From Desulfovibrio sp. UBA4079 (lineage in GTDB: Bacteria > Desulfobacterota > Desulfovibrionia > Desulfovibrionales > Desulfovibrionaceae), in the NCBI GenBank assembly GCA_002382645.1, contig DFYP01000141.1, positions 1 to 9,032 on the forward strand: a DNA stretch of 9,032 nt. The letters run 5' to 3'. Position 1 is the stretch's first letter; every line of letters starts with the position of its first letter. The notes beneath the pieces were generated by a model. It was not told the DNA's origin. It worked only from the letters and a program-made list of their open reading frames with translations, and did no database searches. A program made the translations under genes and the position numbers. Of the stretch, positions 1-7,363 are shown piece after piece.

Positions 1-1
1 G

Positions 2-958
2 CTCACCCCGTCGTTCCGCATCAACGCGGCCCGCATGCTCACCCGCCTGACCCGCGGCGCGGACGACGGCGGCCTGGTGGCCGCCCTGCTGCGGCCCTGC
101 GAGGTGCGCGCCTTCATCGAGCTCTGCAAGCTCAACCAGGGCAGCCTGGAAAACGCCCTGCTGGTGAGCCTGGACTGCGCCGGGGCCTTCACCAACGCCG
201 ACTACCCGCGTTTCGCCGGGGGCGACGGCGCGGCCGAGCCCCTGATGGAATTCCTGCGGGCCTCGGGCCAGGGCGCGTTCAACGGCCTGGAGATCGCCCG
301 GGCCTGCCGGACCTGCGAGCATCCCACGGGCGCGGAGGCGGACCTGACCATCGGCCTGTTCGGCCAGGACCCGGCGCAGGGCCTGCTGCTCGTGGCCAAC
401 ACCCCGCGCGGCGAGGGCCTGATGACCCGCCTCCAGCTGCCCGAGGCCTCGGACGACGGCTCCCGGGGCAAGGCCCTGGAAGCTTTGCTGGCCGGGCGCA
501 TGGCGGAGCGGGACGCCATGTTCGCCGAGACCAGCGCGGCCACCTCGGACATGTCCGGGCTGTCCACGTTCCTCTCGGCCTGTGTCAACTGCTACAACTG
601 CCGGATGGCCTGCCCGGTCTGCTACTGCAAGGAGTGCGTCTTCCTGACCGACGTCTTCGAGCACAAGCCCTGGCAGTACATCTCCTGGGCCCGCCAGCGC
701 GGCGCGCTCAAGATGCCCACGGACACGGTCTTTTTCCACCTCACGCGGCTGGCCCACATGAGCACGGCCTGCGTGGGCTGCGGCCAGTGCTCCAACGCCT
801 GCCCCAACGGGGTCCCGGTCATGGAGCTGTTCCGGACCATCGCGGCCTCGACCCAGCAGGCCTTCGAGTACGAGGCGGGCCGGAACCCCAACGAGGCGCC
901 GCCCTTGTCCGTGTTCCGGGAGCATGAGTTCCCCGAGGTCACCGGAGGCCTGGACTAG
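2..958 (+). CDS. FrhB/FdhB-like iron-sulfur flavoprotein, 5'-partial
   Basis: The frame is open from the first complete codon in the window, so the true start lies upstream; 318 residues are visible. Counting from that codon, the fragment has the RPCE motif of the FrhB family (Cys33) and a CxxC pair (Cys102, Cys105) in an ACRTCEHPTGAEADLTIG context like the CxxC-ADxxxG stretch of F420-hydrogenase/formate-dehydrogenase beta subunits. Two C-terminal cluster regions follow. One is dense (Cys194, 197, 200, 204, 207, 209, 212) and one is a normal ferredoxin motif (Cys257, 260, 263, 267). FrhB-type subunits are cytoplasmic, bind flavin and Fe-S clusters, and pass electrons between a soluble carrier and a partner enzyme. 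Lying 22 nt upstream of HdrA, it probably feeds or drains the Hdr module. The electron partner (formate dehydrogenase, ferredoxin, NAD(P)H or F420) cannot be told from sequence. Family is fairly sure, substrate unknown. Confidence 0.8.
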   Translation, partial: LTPSFRINAARMLTRLTRGADDGGLVAALLRPCEVRAFIELCKLNQGSLENALLVSLDCAGAFTNADYPRFAGGDGAAEPLMEFLRASGQGAFNGLEIARACRTCEHPTGAEADLTIGLFGQDPAQGLLLVANTPRGEGLMTRLQLPEASDDGSRGKALEALLAGRMAERDAMFAETSAATSDMSGLSTFLSACVNCYNCRMACPVCYCKECVFLTDVFEHKPWQYISWARQRGALKMPTDTVFFHLTRLAHMSTACVGCGQCSNACPNGVPVMELFRTIAASTQQAFEYEAGRNPNEAPPLSVFREHEFPEVTGGLD

Positions 959-969
959 GCCTGGCGAAC

Positions 970-976
970 GGGAGGG
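970..976 (+). promoter_or_regulatory. Shine-Dalgarno that decides the HdrA start
   Basis: A GGGAGGG run ends 4 nt before the ATG at 981. An in-frame ATG at 924 would add 19 residues, but it lies inside the end of the upstream gene, has no comparable site, and gives an N-terminus (MSSPRSPEAW) unlike the family. From 981 the protein begins MKKEYGALVVGAGIGG, which places the Rossmann glycine motif at the usual distance from the N-terminus. Confidence 0.8.
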
Positions 977-980
977 TCAG

Positions 981-3900
981 ATGAAGAAGGAATACGGAGC
1001 CCTGGTGGTGGGGGCCGGAATCGGCGGGATTCGCGCCGCCCTGGACCTGGCCGAGACCGGCCACAAGGTGGCCCTCATCGACGCCCGGCCGAGCCTGGGC
1101 GGCATCCTCACGCAGCTGGACCACCAGTTTCCCACGGACCACTGCGGCATGTGCAAGATGCTGCCCCTGACCCAGCGCGACCAGTCCAGCCAGTACTGTC
1201 TGCGCAAGGGCCTGTTCCACAAGAACATCGACATCTACCTGAACACCGAGCTCACCGGCCTGGAAGGCGACCCCGGCAAGTTCCACGCCGGGCTGCGCCG
1301 CCGCTCCACCTTCGTGGACCCGTCGCGCTGCGTGAGCTGCGGCAAGTGCGCCGAGGTCTGTCCGGTGCGGGTGCCCAACGAGTTCAACGCCGGGCTGGGG
1401 GAGCGGGCCGCGGTGCATCTGCCCGTGCCGCACAACATCCCCAACCACTATGTGGTGGACCTGGACAACTGCCAGCGCTGCTGGCGCTGCCACGAGGCCT
1501 GCCCCACCGGGGCCATCGACTTCAAGTTCGAGGGGCGCAAGGACTTCCACGTCGCCGTGGTCTCGCCGGACCAGGAGATCATCGCGAACCTTCCGGGCTG
1601 GCTCACGGCCGAGAACTTTCCCGTGCATCCGGAAACCGCCGGCGAGGCCGTCCTGGACAGCATCGCCGCGGGCCTGGACTGCAAGCTCCTGCTCCTGGAC
1701 CTGGACCTGTCCGAGGCCGAGGCCGAGCGGACCCTGCGCCGGGCCCTGGAGCTGCGCCCCGGCCTGGCCGTGGTCCTGCTCACCGCGCCCGGCAAGGAGG
1801 AGACGGCCGCCGCGCTGCTCAAGCAGGGCGCCCGCGAGACCCTGGCCAAGCCCCTGGACCAGCGCACGGCCGTGCCCTGGCTGGACAAGCTCTACATGCG
1901 CCTGGTCTCGGACCGGACCCTGGACCTGGAAGTGGGCGCGGTCATCCTGGCCGCGGGCTTCGAGTGCTTCCACCCCAACGACCGGCCCCAGGGCTGCGCC
2001 GACCTGCTGCTCTACGGCCAGCACCCCGGGGTGTTCACCTCCCTGGAATTCGAGCGCCTGTGCAGCTCCACCGGCCCCAGCGGGGCCCGGCTGGAGCGCC
2101 CGGGCGACGGCAAGCCCCTGCGCCGCATCGCCTGGCTCCAGTGCGTGGGCTCCCGGGACGTGAAGCAGAACGCGGACTTCTGCTCCTCGATCTGCTGCAT
2201 GATCTCCGTCAAGGAGGCCGTGCTGGCCAAGCGGCTCACGCACGGCGAGGCCGAGGCCACGATCTTCTACATGGACATGCGGACCTTTGGCCGGGACTAC
2301 CAGCGCTACCGCGACGAGGCCGAGAACCAGGCCGGGGTGCGCTTCGTGCCGGCGCGGCCGCACACCATCCTGCCCGGCCCGGACAACGACCTGCTCATCC
2401 AGTACTACGACTATTCCGGGGCCCTGCGCGAGGAGGCCTTCGACGCCCTGGTCCTGGCCGTGGGCGCGCGGCCGCCCAAGTCCATGGAGCGCCTAGCCCT
2501 GGCCGCCGGGGTGGAGGTCAACGACTGGGGCTTCTGCGCCACCAAGGCGCTCTCGCCCAACCGCACCAGCCGCCTGGGCGTGTTCGCCGCCGGGGCCTTC
2601 GGCGAACCGGCGGACATCCGCGGCTCGCTCATCCAAGCCGGGGCCGCGGCCATGGGCGCCTCGCGCATGATCCGGGTCTATCGCGGCCCGCGCGAGGAGG
2701 TCCCGGAAGAGGAGCCGGAATACACCGACGTGTCCCGGGAGGAGCCCCGGGTGCTCCTGACCCTGTGCACCTCCTGTCCGACGCTTGCGCACAACGTGGA
2801 CCTGGCGGCCCTGCGCGCGCGCATGGAGACCCTGCCCGGGGTGGTCAAGGTGGCCGAGGTGCCCACGGCCTGCACCCGCGAAGGCTGGGACCTGCTCCGC
2901 CGGGAGGCCGAGGAGGCCAAGCCCAACCGCATCCTCATCGGGGCCTGCCTGCCCTACGTCCACGTGCCCCGGCTGCGGGAGCTGGGCGAGGTCCTCAAGC
3001 TCAATCCGGCGCTCATGGACGTGGTGGACATCCACACCGCCACCTTTGCCGGAGGCAATGGCGACAGGGCCGCGCGCACCTGCGAAACGGCCTCGCTGCT
3101 GGCCATGGCCTCGGCCAAGCTCCTGGGCGCGGACCCCTCGCCCCTGCCCCAGGCCACGGTGGTCTCGCCCCAGGCCCTGGTGGTGGGCGGCGGCCTGGCC
3201 GGAATGACCGCGGCCATGGGCATCGCGGACCAGGGCTTCAAGGTGGTCCTGGTGGAGGAAGCCGAGAACCTGGGCGGCCTGACCATGAACCTGCGCTACA
3301 CCCTGGAGGGCGACGATCCGGTGCGCTTCATGGAGGACCTGGTGGAGCAGGTGGAGAAGAACCCCAACATCCACGTGCTCAAGGATTCGCGGGTGGTGCT
3401 CTCGCGCGGCCGGGCCGGGCGCTTCGTCACGGTCATCGCCACGGGCGAGGGCACGGCCCACACCCTGCACCACGGGGCCACCATCCTGGCCACCGGCGGC
3501 CACGAGGCCCGGGTCTACGAGTACGGCAACCGGGTGCACAAGTGTGTGCTGACCCAGATGGAGCTGGAGCAGCGCCTGGCCGAGGGCTCGGTGGACGCCT
3601 CCGGGCTCTCGGGCCTGGCCATGATCCAGTGCTGGCGCTCGCGTGAGGAGGAACGCAACTACTGCAGCCGGATCTGCTGCCAGAGCGCGCTCAAGAACAT
3701 CCTCATGCTCAAGCGCCGCAACCCGGAGCTGCCCATCTTCGTGTTCTACCGGGACATCATGAGCCCGGGATTCAGCGAGCACTTCTACACCGAGGCCCGG
3801 CGCAGCGGGGCCGTGTTCATCCGCTATACCCCGCAGAACCGGCCCAAGGTGGAGTTCGAGGAGGGCAAGCCGGTGATCACCGCCCTGGACCCGGTGCTGG

Positions 3901-4439
3901 GCGCGGAGATCCAGGTGCGGCCCGATCTCCTGGTGCTCTCCAGCGGTGTGGAGCCCAACGACGCCGCGGAAACCGCCGAGCTGTTCGGCGTGGGCCTGAC
4001 CGCCGACGGCTTCTTCCAGGAGGCCGAGAGCAAGTGGCGGCCCGTGGACTTCCTCAAGCACGGGGTCTTCGCCTGCGGCCTGGCCCTGGGGCCCTCGACC
4101 ATGCGCGACAGCCTGCTCTCGGCCAAGGCCGCTGCCCAGCGGGCCGTGCGCATCCTGAACGAGAAGCACCTGTCCTGCGGCAACGTGGTGGCCGAGGTGC
4201 GCCACAGCCTGTGTTCCCGCTGCGGACGCTGCATCTCGGTCTGCCCCTATGGCGCCCGCTCCCTGGACCTGGACCGGGACATGATCGTGGTGGACGACCT
4301 GCTCTGCCAGGGCTGCGGCTCCTGCACGGCGGTCTGTCCCAACAGCGCCACCGTGCTGCGGGGGTTCCGCGACGAGCAGGTCATGGCCGTGATCGACGCG
4401 GCCCTGGCCCGGGAACCCGGCGGCGAGGCCCGGCCCTGA
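981..4439 (+). CDS. Tandem HdrA-like flavin/iron-sulfur subunit with embedded receiver-like domain
   Basis: This 1152-residue protein is much longer than a single HdrA (about 650 residues). Order of domains: FAD Rossmann fold (GAGIGG, residues 11-16); the HdrA CxMC pair (Cys55, Cys58); two ferredoxin motifs (Cys117/120/123/127 and Cys164/167/170/174); a receiver-like insert at about 187-306; return to the FAD domain (LEVGAVILAAGF, 316-327); and the HdrA signature with Cys388, Cys401, Cys405 and Cys406. A second module follows: an HdrA N-terminal cluster domain (Cys596, 599, 631, 656), a second Rossmann motif (GGGLAG, 736-741), a second CxxxCC signature (Cys884, 895, 899, 900), and two C-terminal ferredoxin motifs (Cys1078-1088 and 1109-1119). 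HdrA subunits hold the FAD, which bifurcates electrons in several family members, and wire electrons to HdrC/HdrB. The protein is predicted cytoplasmic; I see no signal peptide or membrane segment. Bifurcation here is inferred, not shown. Confidence 0.93.
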   Translation: MKKEYGALVVGAGIGGIRAALDLAETGHKVALIDARPSLGGILTQLDHQFPTDHCGMCKMLPLTQRDQSSQYCLRKGLFHKNIDIYLNTELTGLEGDPGKFHAGLRRRSTFVDPSRCVSCGKCAEVCPVRVPNEFNAGLGERAAVHLPVPHNIPNHYVVDLDNCQRCWRCHEACPTGAIDFKFEGRKDFHVAVVSPDQEIIANLPGWLTAENFPVHPETAGEAVLDSIAAGLDCKLLLLDLDLSEAEAERTLRRALELRPGLAVVLLTAPGKEETAAALLKQGARETLAKPLDQRTAVPWLDKLYMRLVSDRTLDLEVGAVILAAGFECFHPNDRPQGCADLLLYGQHPGVFTSLEFERLCSSTGPSGARLERPGDGKPLRRIAWLQCVGSRDVKQNADFCSSICCMISVKEAVLAKRLTHGEAEATIFYMDMRTFGRDYQRYRDEAENQAGVRFVPARPHTILPGPDNDLLIQYYDYSGALREEAFDALVLAVGARPPKSMERLALAAGVEVNDWGFCATKALSPNRTSRLGVFAAGAFGEPADIRGSLIQAGAAAMGASRMIRVYRGPREEVPEEEPEYTDVSREEPRVLLTLCTSCPTLAHNVDLAALRARMETLPGVVKVAEVPTACTREGWDLLRREAEEAKPNRILIGACLPYVHVPRLRELGEVLKLNPALMDVVDIHTATFAGGNGDRAARTCETASLLAMASAKLLGADPSPLPQATVVSPQALVVGGGLAGMTAAMGIADQGFKVVLVEEAENLGGLTMNLRYTLEGDDPVRFMEDLVEQVEKNPNIHVLKDSRVVLSRGRAGRFVTVIATGEGTAHTLHHGATILATGGHEARVYEYGNRVHKCVLTQMELEQRLAEGSVDASGLSGLAMIQCWRSREEERNYCSRICCQSALKNILMLKRRNPELPIFVFYRDIMSPGFSEHFYTEARRSGAVFIRYTPQNRPKVEFEEGKPVITALDPVLGAEIQVRPDLLVLSSGVEPNDAAETAELFGVGLTADGFFQEAESKWRPVDFLKHGVFACGLALGPSTMRDSLLSAKAAAQRAVRILNEKHLSCGNVVAEVRHSLCSRCGRCISVCPYGARSLDLDRDMIVVDDLLCQGCGSCTAVCPNSATVLRGFRDEQVMAVIDAALAREPGGEARP
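1539..1898 (+). other. Receiver (REC)-like domain inserted in HdrA module 1
   Basis: This segment (about residues 187-306 of the HdrA protein) has the alternating strand/helix layout of a CheY-like receiver. Strand 1 is HVAVVSPDQE, strand 3 is KLLLLDLDL with Asp240 at the phosphoacceptor position, strand 4 is AVVLLTAPG with Thr268, and strand 5 is ARETLAKPLD with Lys290-Pro291. The Asp-Thr and Thr-Lys spacings (28 and 22) equal those of the response regulator at 6929-7324. The acidic pair after strand 1 is altered: Ser195-Pro196-Asp197 stand where the stand-alone regulator has Asp11-Asp12-Asp13, so Mg2+ binding and phosphorylation may be weakened or lost. The insert sits between the second ferredoxin motif (ending near AIDF, 178-181) and the FAD-domain strand at 316. 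Typical HdrA proteins have only a short link there, and the second HdrA module has no such insert. Confidence 0.83.
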
Positions 4440-4465
4440 CGGCCGCGCAGGAAGAGGACACGAAC

Positions 4466-5047
4466 ATGAAGAACGCGACGCTCCCTCCGCTGACCTTCCT
4501 CCGGGAACCCGGAGCGGCCCCCGATCCCGCGGGCCTGGCCGAGGTCCAGGACATCGTCCGGGCCTGCATGCAGTGCGGCACCTGCACGGCCTCCTGCCCC
4601 AACGCCCACGCCATGGACCTGACCCCGCGCCGGATGTGGCGGATGCTCCTGTTCGGGCTCTTCGAGGAGGTCTTCCAGAGCCGCACCTTCTGGCTCTGCT
4701 CGGCCTGCTACACCTGCACCCTGCGCTGCCCCCGGGGCCTGCCCCTGACCGCGGCCATGGCCGCGCTCAAGCGCCTGGCGGCCGCCGGGGACGACGCCGC
4801 CAACCGGAAGAAGGCCCTCTTCTACCAGGAGTTCATGCGCAACGTGGAGAAGAACGGGCGGGTCCAGGAGACCGGGCTCATGTTCCACTATTTCCTGGCC
4901 ATGCGCGACCCGCTCCTGCCCCTGGAATACACGCCCCTGGGGCTGAAGCTGCTGCGCAAGGGCAAGCTGCACTTCGGCGGCGGCGGCCAGCGCGGCGCGC
5001 TCGCCCCGCTCTTCGGCAAGGTCCGCGAAATGGAGGCCCGGCCATGA
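4466..5047 (+). CDS. hdrC: HdrC-like iron-sulfur subunit
   Basis: This gene encodes 193 residues, the normal size for HdrC. It carries two [4Fe-4S] motifs: Cys34/37/40/44 (CMQCGTCTASCP) and Cys78/81/84/88 (CSACYTCTLRCP). HdrC is a small cytoplasmic ferredoxin-like subunit that relays electrons from HdrA to the catalytic HdrB. The start at 4466 is chosen because AGGAAGAGG lies about 9 nt upstream and the gene then begins 26 nt after HdrA; the much longer open frame upstream is only the other-frame shadow of HdrA. Its stop overlaps the start of the next gene by four bases (ATGA), which suggests coupled translation and a fixed HdrC:HdrB ratio. The rest of the protein (about 95-193) is helical and basic at its end, as in other HdrC proteins. 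Confidence 0.93.
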   Translation: MKNATLPPLTFLREPGAAPDPAGLAEVQDIVRACMQCGTCTASCPNAHAMDLTPRRMWRMLLFGLFEEVFQSRTFWLCSACYTCTLRCPRGLPLTAAMAALKRLAAAGDDAANRKKALFYQEFMRNVEKNGRVQETGLMFHYFLAMRDPLLPLEYTPLGLKLLRKGKLHFGGGGQRGALAPLFGKVREMEARP

Positions 5048-5931
5048 AGTACGCCTACTATCCCGGCTGTTCCCTGGAGACCAGCGCCATGGAATACGAC
5101 GTGTCCTGCCGCCGGAGCCTGGAGCGGCTCGGTGCGGAGCTGGCGGACATCCCCGGCTGGACCTGTTGCGGGGCCAGCGCGGTGGAGCCCGTGAGCCGGC
5201 TTTTGACCTTCGCCCTGCCGGCCCGCAACCTGGCCCTGGCCGAGCGCGAGACCGCGGGCCTGGACCTGCTCGTGCCCTGCAGCGCCTGCTACCTGAACCA
5301 CTTGCGGGTGGGGCGGGAATGCGCCGCGGACCGCGCCCTGCCCGGCCGGATCAACGAGGCCCTGTCCGTGGAGGGGCTGCACTACGCGGGCAAGACCCGG
5401 GTGCGGCACCTGCTGGACGTGCTCAGCGCCGACGTCGGCGCCGAAGCCGTGGCCGCGGCCGTGCGGCGGCCCCTGGAGGGGCTGACCGTGGCGCCCTATT
5501 ACGGCTGCCAGGCCCTGCGGCCCTATCCCCTGTTCGACGATCCCGAGCATCCCCGGTCCATGACCCCGCTCATCGAGGCCCTGGGCGCCACGGTCCTCCC
5601 CTGGGACCTGGGCGGCCACTGCTGCGGGGCCTCGCTCATGGCCACCAAGAAGGAGGCCGCCCTGGTCTCGGTGGCCGCCATCCTGGCCGGGGCCGAGGGG
5701 GCCGACGCCATCGTCACGGTCTGCCCCATGTGCCAGATGAACCTGGAGGCCTACCAGCGGGAGGCCCTCAAGGCCGGAGGCCATGGGAATCCGGTTTCCG
5801 TGCTGTATTTGACCCAGCTCCTGGGTCTGGCCTTCGGGCTGTCCGAGGAATCGGTGCTGTTGCACAAGAACCTGGCGGTCACGGGCGCGCTCACGGACAA
5901 GCTCCGGGCGTGCGCGGCCGCCGAGGCCTAG
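5044..5931 (+). CDS. hdrB: HdrB-like subunit with two CCG domains
   Basis: The product has 295 residues, typical of HdrB. Two complete cysteine-rich (CCG) repeats are visible. The first has Cys9, Cys41-Cys42-Gly and Cys79xxCys82. The second has Cys155, Cys193-Cys194-Gly and Cys227xxCys230. In characterised HdrB these repeats bind two noncubane [4Fe-4S] clusters that reduce a disulfide such as CoM-S-S-CoB. Bacteria of this kind lack that substrate in general, so the physiological disulfide or other acceptor is unknown. The start at 5044 overlaps the HdrC stop and gives the family-typical MKYAYYPGCSLE opening. With the two preceding genes it makes a complete soluble HdrABC set. No key cysteine is missing. 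Confidence 0.94.
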   Translation: MKYAYYPGCSLETSAMEYDVSCRRSLERLGAELADIPGWTCCGASAVEPVSRLLTFALPARNLALAERETAGLDLLVPCSACYLNHLRVGRECAADRALPGRINEALSVEGLHYAGKTRVRHLLDVLSADVGAEAVAAAVRRPLEGLTVAPYYGCQALRPYPLFDDPEHPRSMTPLIEALGATVLPWDLGGHCCGASLMATKKEAALVSVAAILAGAEGADAIVTVCPMCQMNLEAYQREALKAGGHGNPVSVLYLTQLLGLAFGLSEESVLLHKNLAVTGALTDKLRACAAAEA

Positions 5932-5963
5932 AAGCGAAGAAACCCCAACAGGAGGGGAGGCGT

Positions 5964-6914
5964 ATGTTCAAGGACATCCTCTTGGCCATCACCCCGTCGG
6001 AGCTGTGCGACTGCGCCGCGGACGCGGCGTTCCACTTCGCCCAGCGCTTCGAGTCCAAGCTGGCCATCGTGCACGTCTGCGGCATGGTTCAGGGCTGGGG
6101 CGAAATGGAGTTCCTGGAGTCCTCGGGCGAGGTCGGCCGGATCAAGGCCTCGGTGGAGGAGTACTACAAGGACAAGCTGCGCGGCCTGTCCAACTACGAG
6201 ATCAAGGTCGTGCCCGGCGTGCCCCACGCCGAGGTCTTGCGCCTGGCCCGCAAGATGAACGCGGACCTGGTGGTCATGGGCCCCCACACCAAGGAGTACG
6301 CCGAGCTGCGCTCGCGCCAGTGGGGCATGACCGGCAGCACCCTGGAGCAGGTCAGCCAGAAGTCGCGCTGTCCCGTGATGATCGTGGCCAAGTCCACGCC
6401 CTACGGCGAGCACAAGTTCATGAACATCGTGGCGGCCACGGACTTCTCCGAGCAGGCCGACTGCGCGGTCTTCTACGGCGGACAGATCGCCCGGCACTAC
6501 AAGGCCGGGCTCACGGTCTTCCACTGCGTGGAGGCGGGCGGCGAATCCGGCCGCGTGTCCCTGGGCCAGGACGAGATCAAGAGCGCCATCGTCGAGGCCA
6601 AGGCCCGCCTGGAGGAGCGCTACGGCGACAAGCTGCGGGGCATCAAGGACTGCAGCTTCGAGGCCTGGGAAGGGATGCCGGCCATGGAGATCCTCAAGCT
6701 CGCCCGGATGCGCGAGGCCGATCTCATCCTCATGGCCCACCACACCCGGGAACGGGATCCGGAAAAGGCCTTCCTCGGCTCCACCGTGGTCCAGGTGGCC
6801 CTCAACGCCACCTGCCCGACCATGAGCGTGAACCGCCACTTCGATCTGCGCTGCGGCATGATGTACGACCAGAGCGGCGAGGTGGTGACGGAGCCCCGCG
6901 AGGCCACGGTCTAG
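5964..6914 (+). CDS. Tandem universal stress protein (two Usp domains)
   Basis: This 316-residue protein has two UspA-type domains. The first begins MFKDILLAITPSE and runs to about CPVMIVAKS; the second begins near residue 152 (KFMNIVAATDFSEQ) and runs to CPTMSVNR. The Usp nucleotide motif (GxxG, about nine residues, G-S/T) is degenerate in both halves. Domain 1 has Gly106-Pro-His-Thr109 and, after an enlarged loop, Gly124-Ser-Thr. Domain 2 has Ala258-His-His-Thr261 and Gly272-Ser-Thr. ATP binding is therefore uncertain. The start is fixed by GGAGGGGAGG immediately upstream (5951-5960). Usp proteins are cytoplasmic and often modulate partner proteins under energy or redox stress. Its place between hdrB and a response regulator suggests a role in controlling this redox system, which is inference. 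Confidence 0.92.
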   Translation: MFKDILLAITPSELCDCAADAAFHFAQRFESKLAIVHVCGMVQGWGEMEFLESSGEVGRIKASVEEYYKDKLRGLSNYEIKVVPGVPHAEVLRLARKMNADLVVMGPHTKEYAELRSRQWGMTGSTLEQVSQKSRCPVMIVAKSTPYGEHKFMNIVAATDFSEQADCAVFYGGQIARHYKAGLTVFHCVEAGGESGRVSLGQDEIKSAIVEAKARLEERYGDKLRGIKDCSFEAWEGMPAMEILKLARMREADLILMAHHTRERDPEKAFLGSTVVQVALNATCPTMSVNRHFDLRCGMMYDQSGEVVTEPREATV

Positions 6915-6928
6915 ACGAGGAGGACGCC

Positions 6929-7324
6929 ATGTCCGTGCTGACCAAGGTCCTGGTGGTGGACGACGACAAGCGCTTCGCCGACAACATGGCTCGGCTCCTG
7001 GAGGTGCACGGCCTCTTCGCCGCCAAGGTCTACAGCGGCGAGGAGGCCCTGGAGGCGCTCCGTGAAAGCGACTACGACGTGGTGCTCCTGGACATGCGCC
7101 TGCCCGGCTACACCGGACGGGGCACCCTGGAGCGGCTGCGCGACGCCGGGGCCAAGGTCAAGGTCATCGTGGTCACCGGCCACGCCTCGGCCGACGACGC
7201 CGCGGAGTTCATCCGCCTCGGGGCCTTCGACTACATCCTCAAACCCTGCAAGACCGAGAAGATCCTGGACCTGATCGACCGGGCCTACCGGAAGAAGCTG
7301 GAGGAGGAGCGCGCCGGCGGCTAG
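6929..7324 (+). CDS. Single-domain response regulator (CheY/DivK-like receiver)
   Basis: The 131-residue product is one receiver domain with no output domain. All catalytic positions are present: acidic residues Asp11-Asp13 after strand 1 (KVLVVDDDKR), phosphoacceptor Asp55 (VVLLDMRLPG), Thr83 (VIVVTGHAS) and Lys105-Pro106 (YILKPCK). Phosphorylation at Asp55 is expected from the family. Only about 14 residues follow the last receiver helix, so it must act by binding a partner or serve as a phosphorelay intermediate. GAGGAGG at 6917-6923, 5 nt before the ATG, fixes the start 14 nt after the Usp gene. No cognate histidine kinase is in the window. A receiver-like domain also lies inside the HdrA upstream, with the same Asp/Thr/Lys spacing. 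Confidence 0.95.
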   Translation: MSVLTKVLVVDDDKRFADNMARLLEVHGLFAAKVYSGEEALEALRESDYDVVLLDMRLPGYTGRGTLERLRDAGAKVKVIVVTGHASADDAAEFIRLGAFDYILKPCKTEKILDLIDRAYRKKLEEERAGG

Positions 7325-7363
7325 CCGGCGGCTCTCCAGGCGAACGCAACAAAGGAGAAGGGT

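Noticed and set aside
924..980. Upstream ATG at 924 as the HdrA start
   Set aside because: It overlaps the end of the FrhB-like gene, has no good ribosome site, and adds a non-family peptide. ATG 981 has a strong Shine-Dalgarno.
939..2363. Long open frames on the minus strand (for example 939-2363, 2493-4205, 6911-8893)
   Set aside because: They lie opposite clear Hdr, Usp and receiver genes and have low-complexity, Gly/Ala/His/Gln-rich products with no recognisable motifs. They follow from high GC in the third codon position.
1151..3646. Long plus-strand open frame of 831 codons inside hdrA
   Set aside because: The product is Arg/Gly/Ala/Pro-rich and motif-free, a frame-shifted shadow of the HdrA gene.
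7313..7333. Direct repeat GCCGGCGGCT around the response-regulator stop, with a 10-bp palindrome
   Set aside because: It is short, GC-only and without a T-run, so neither a credible terminator nor an operator. Such repeats are expected by chance at this base composition.
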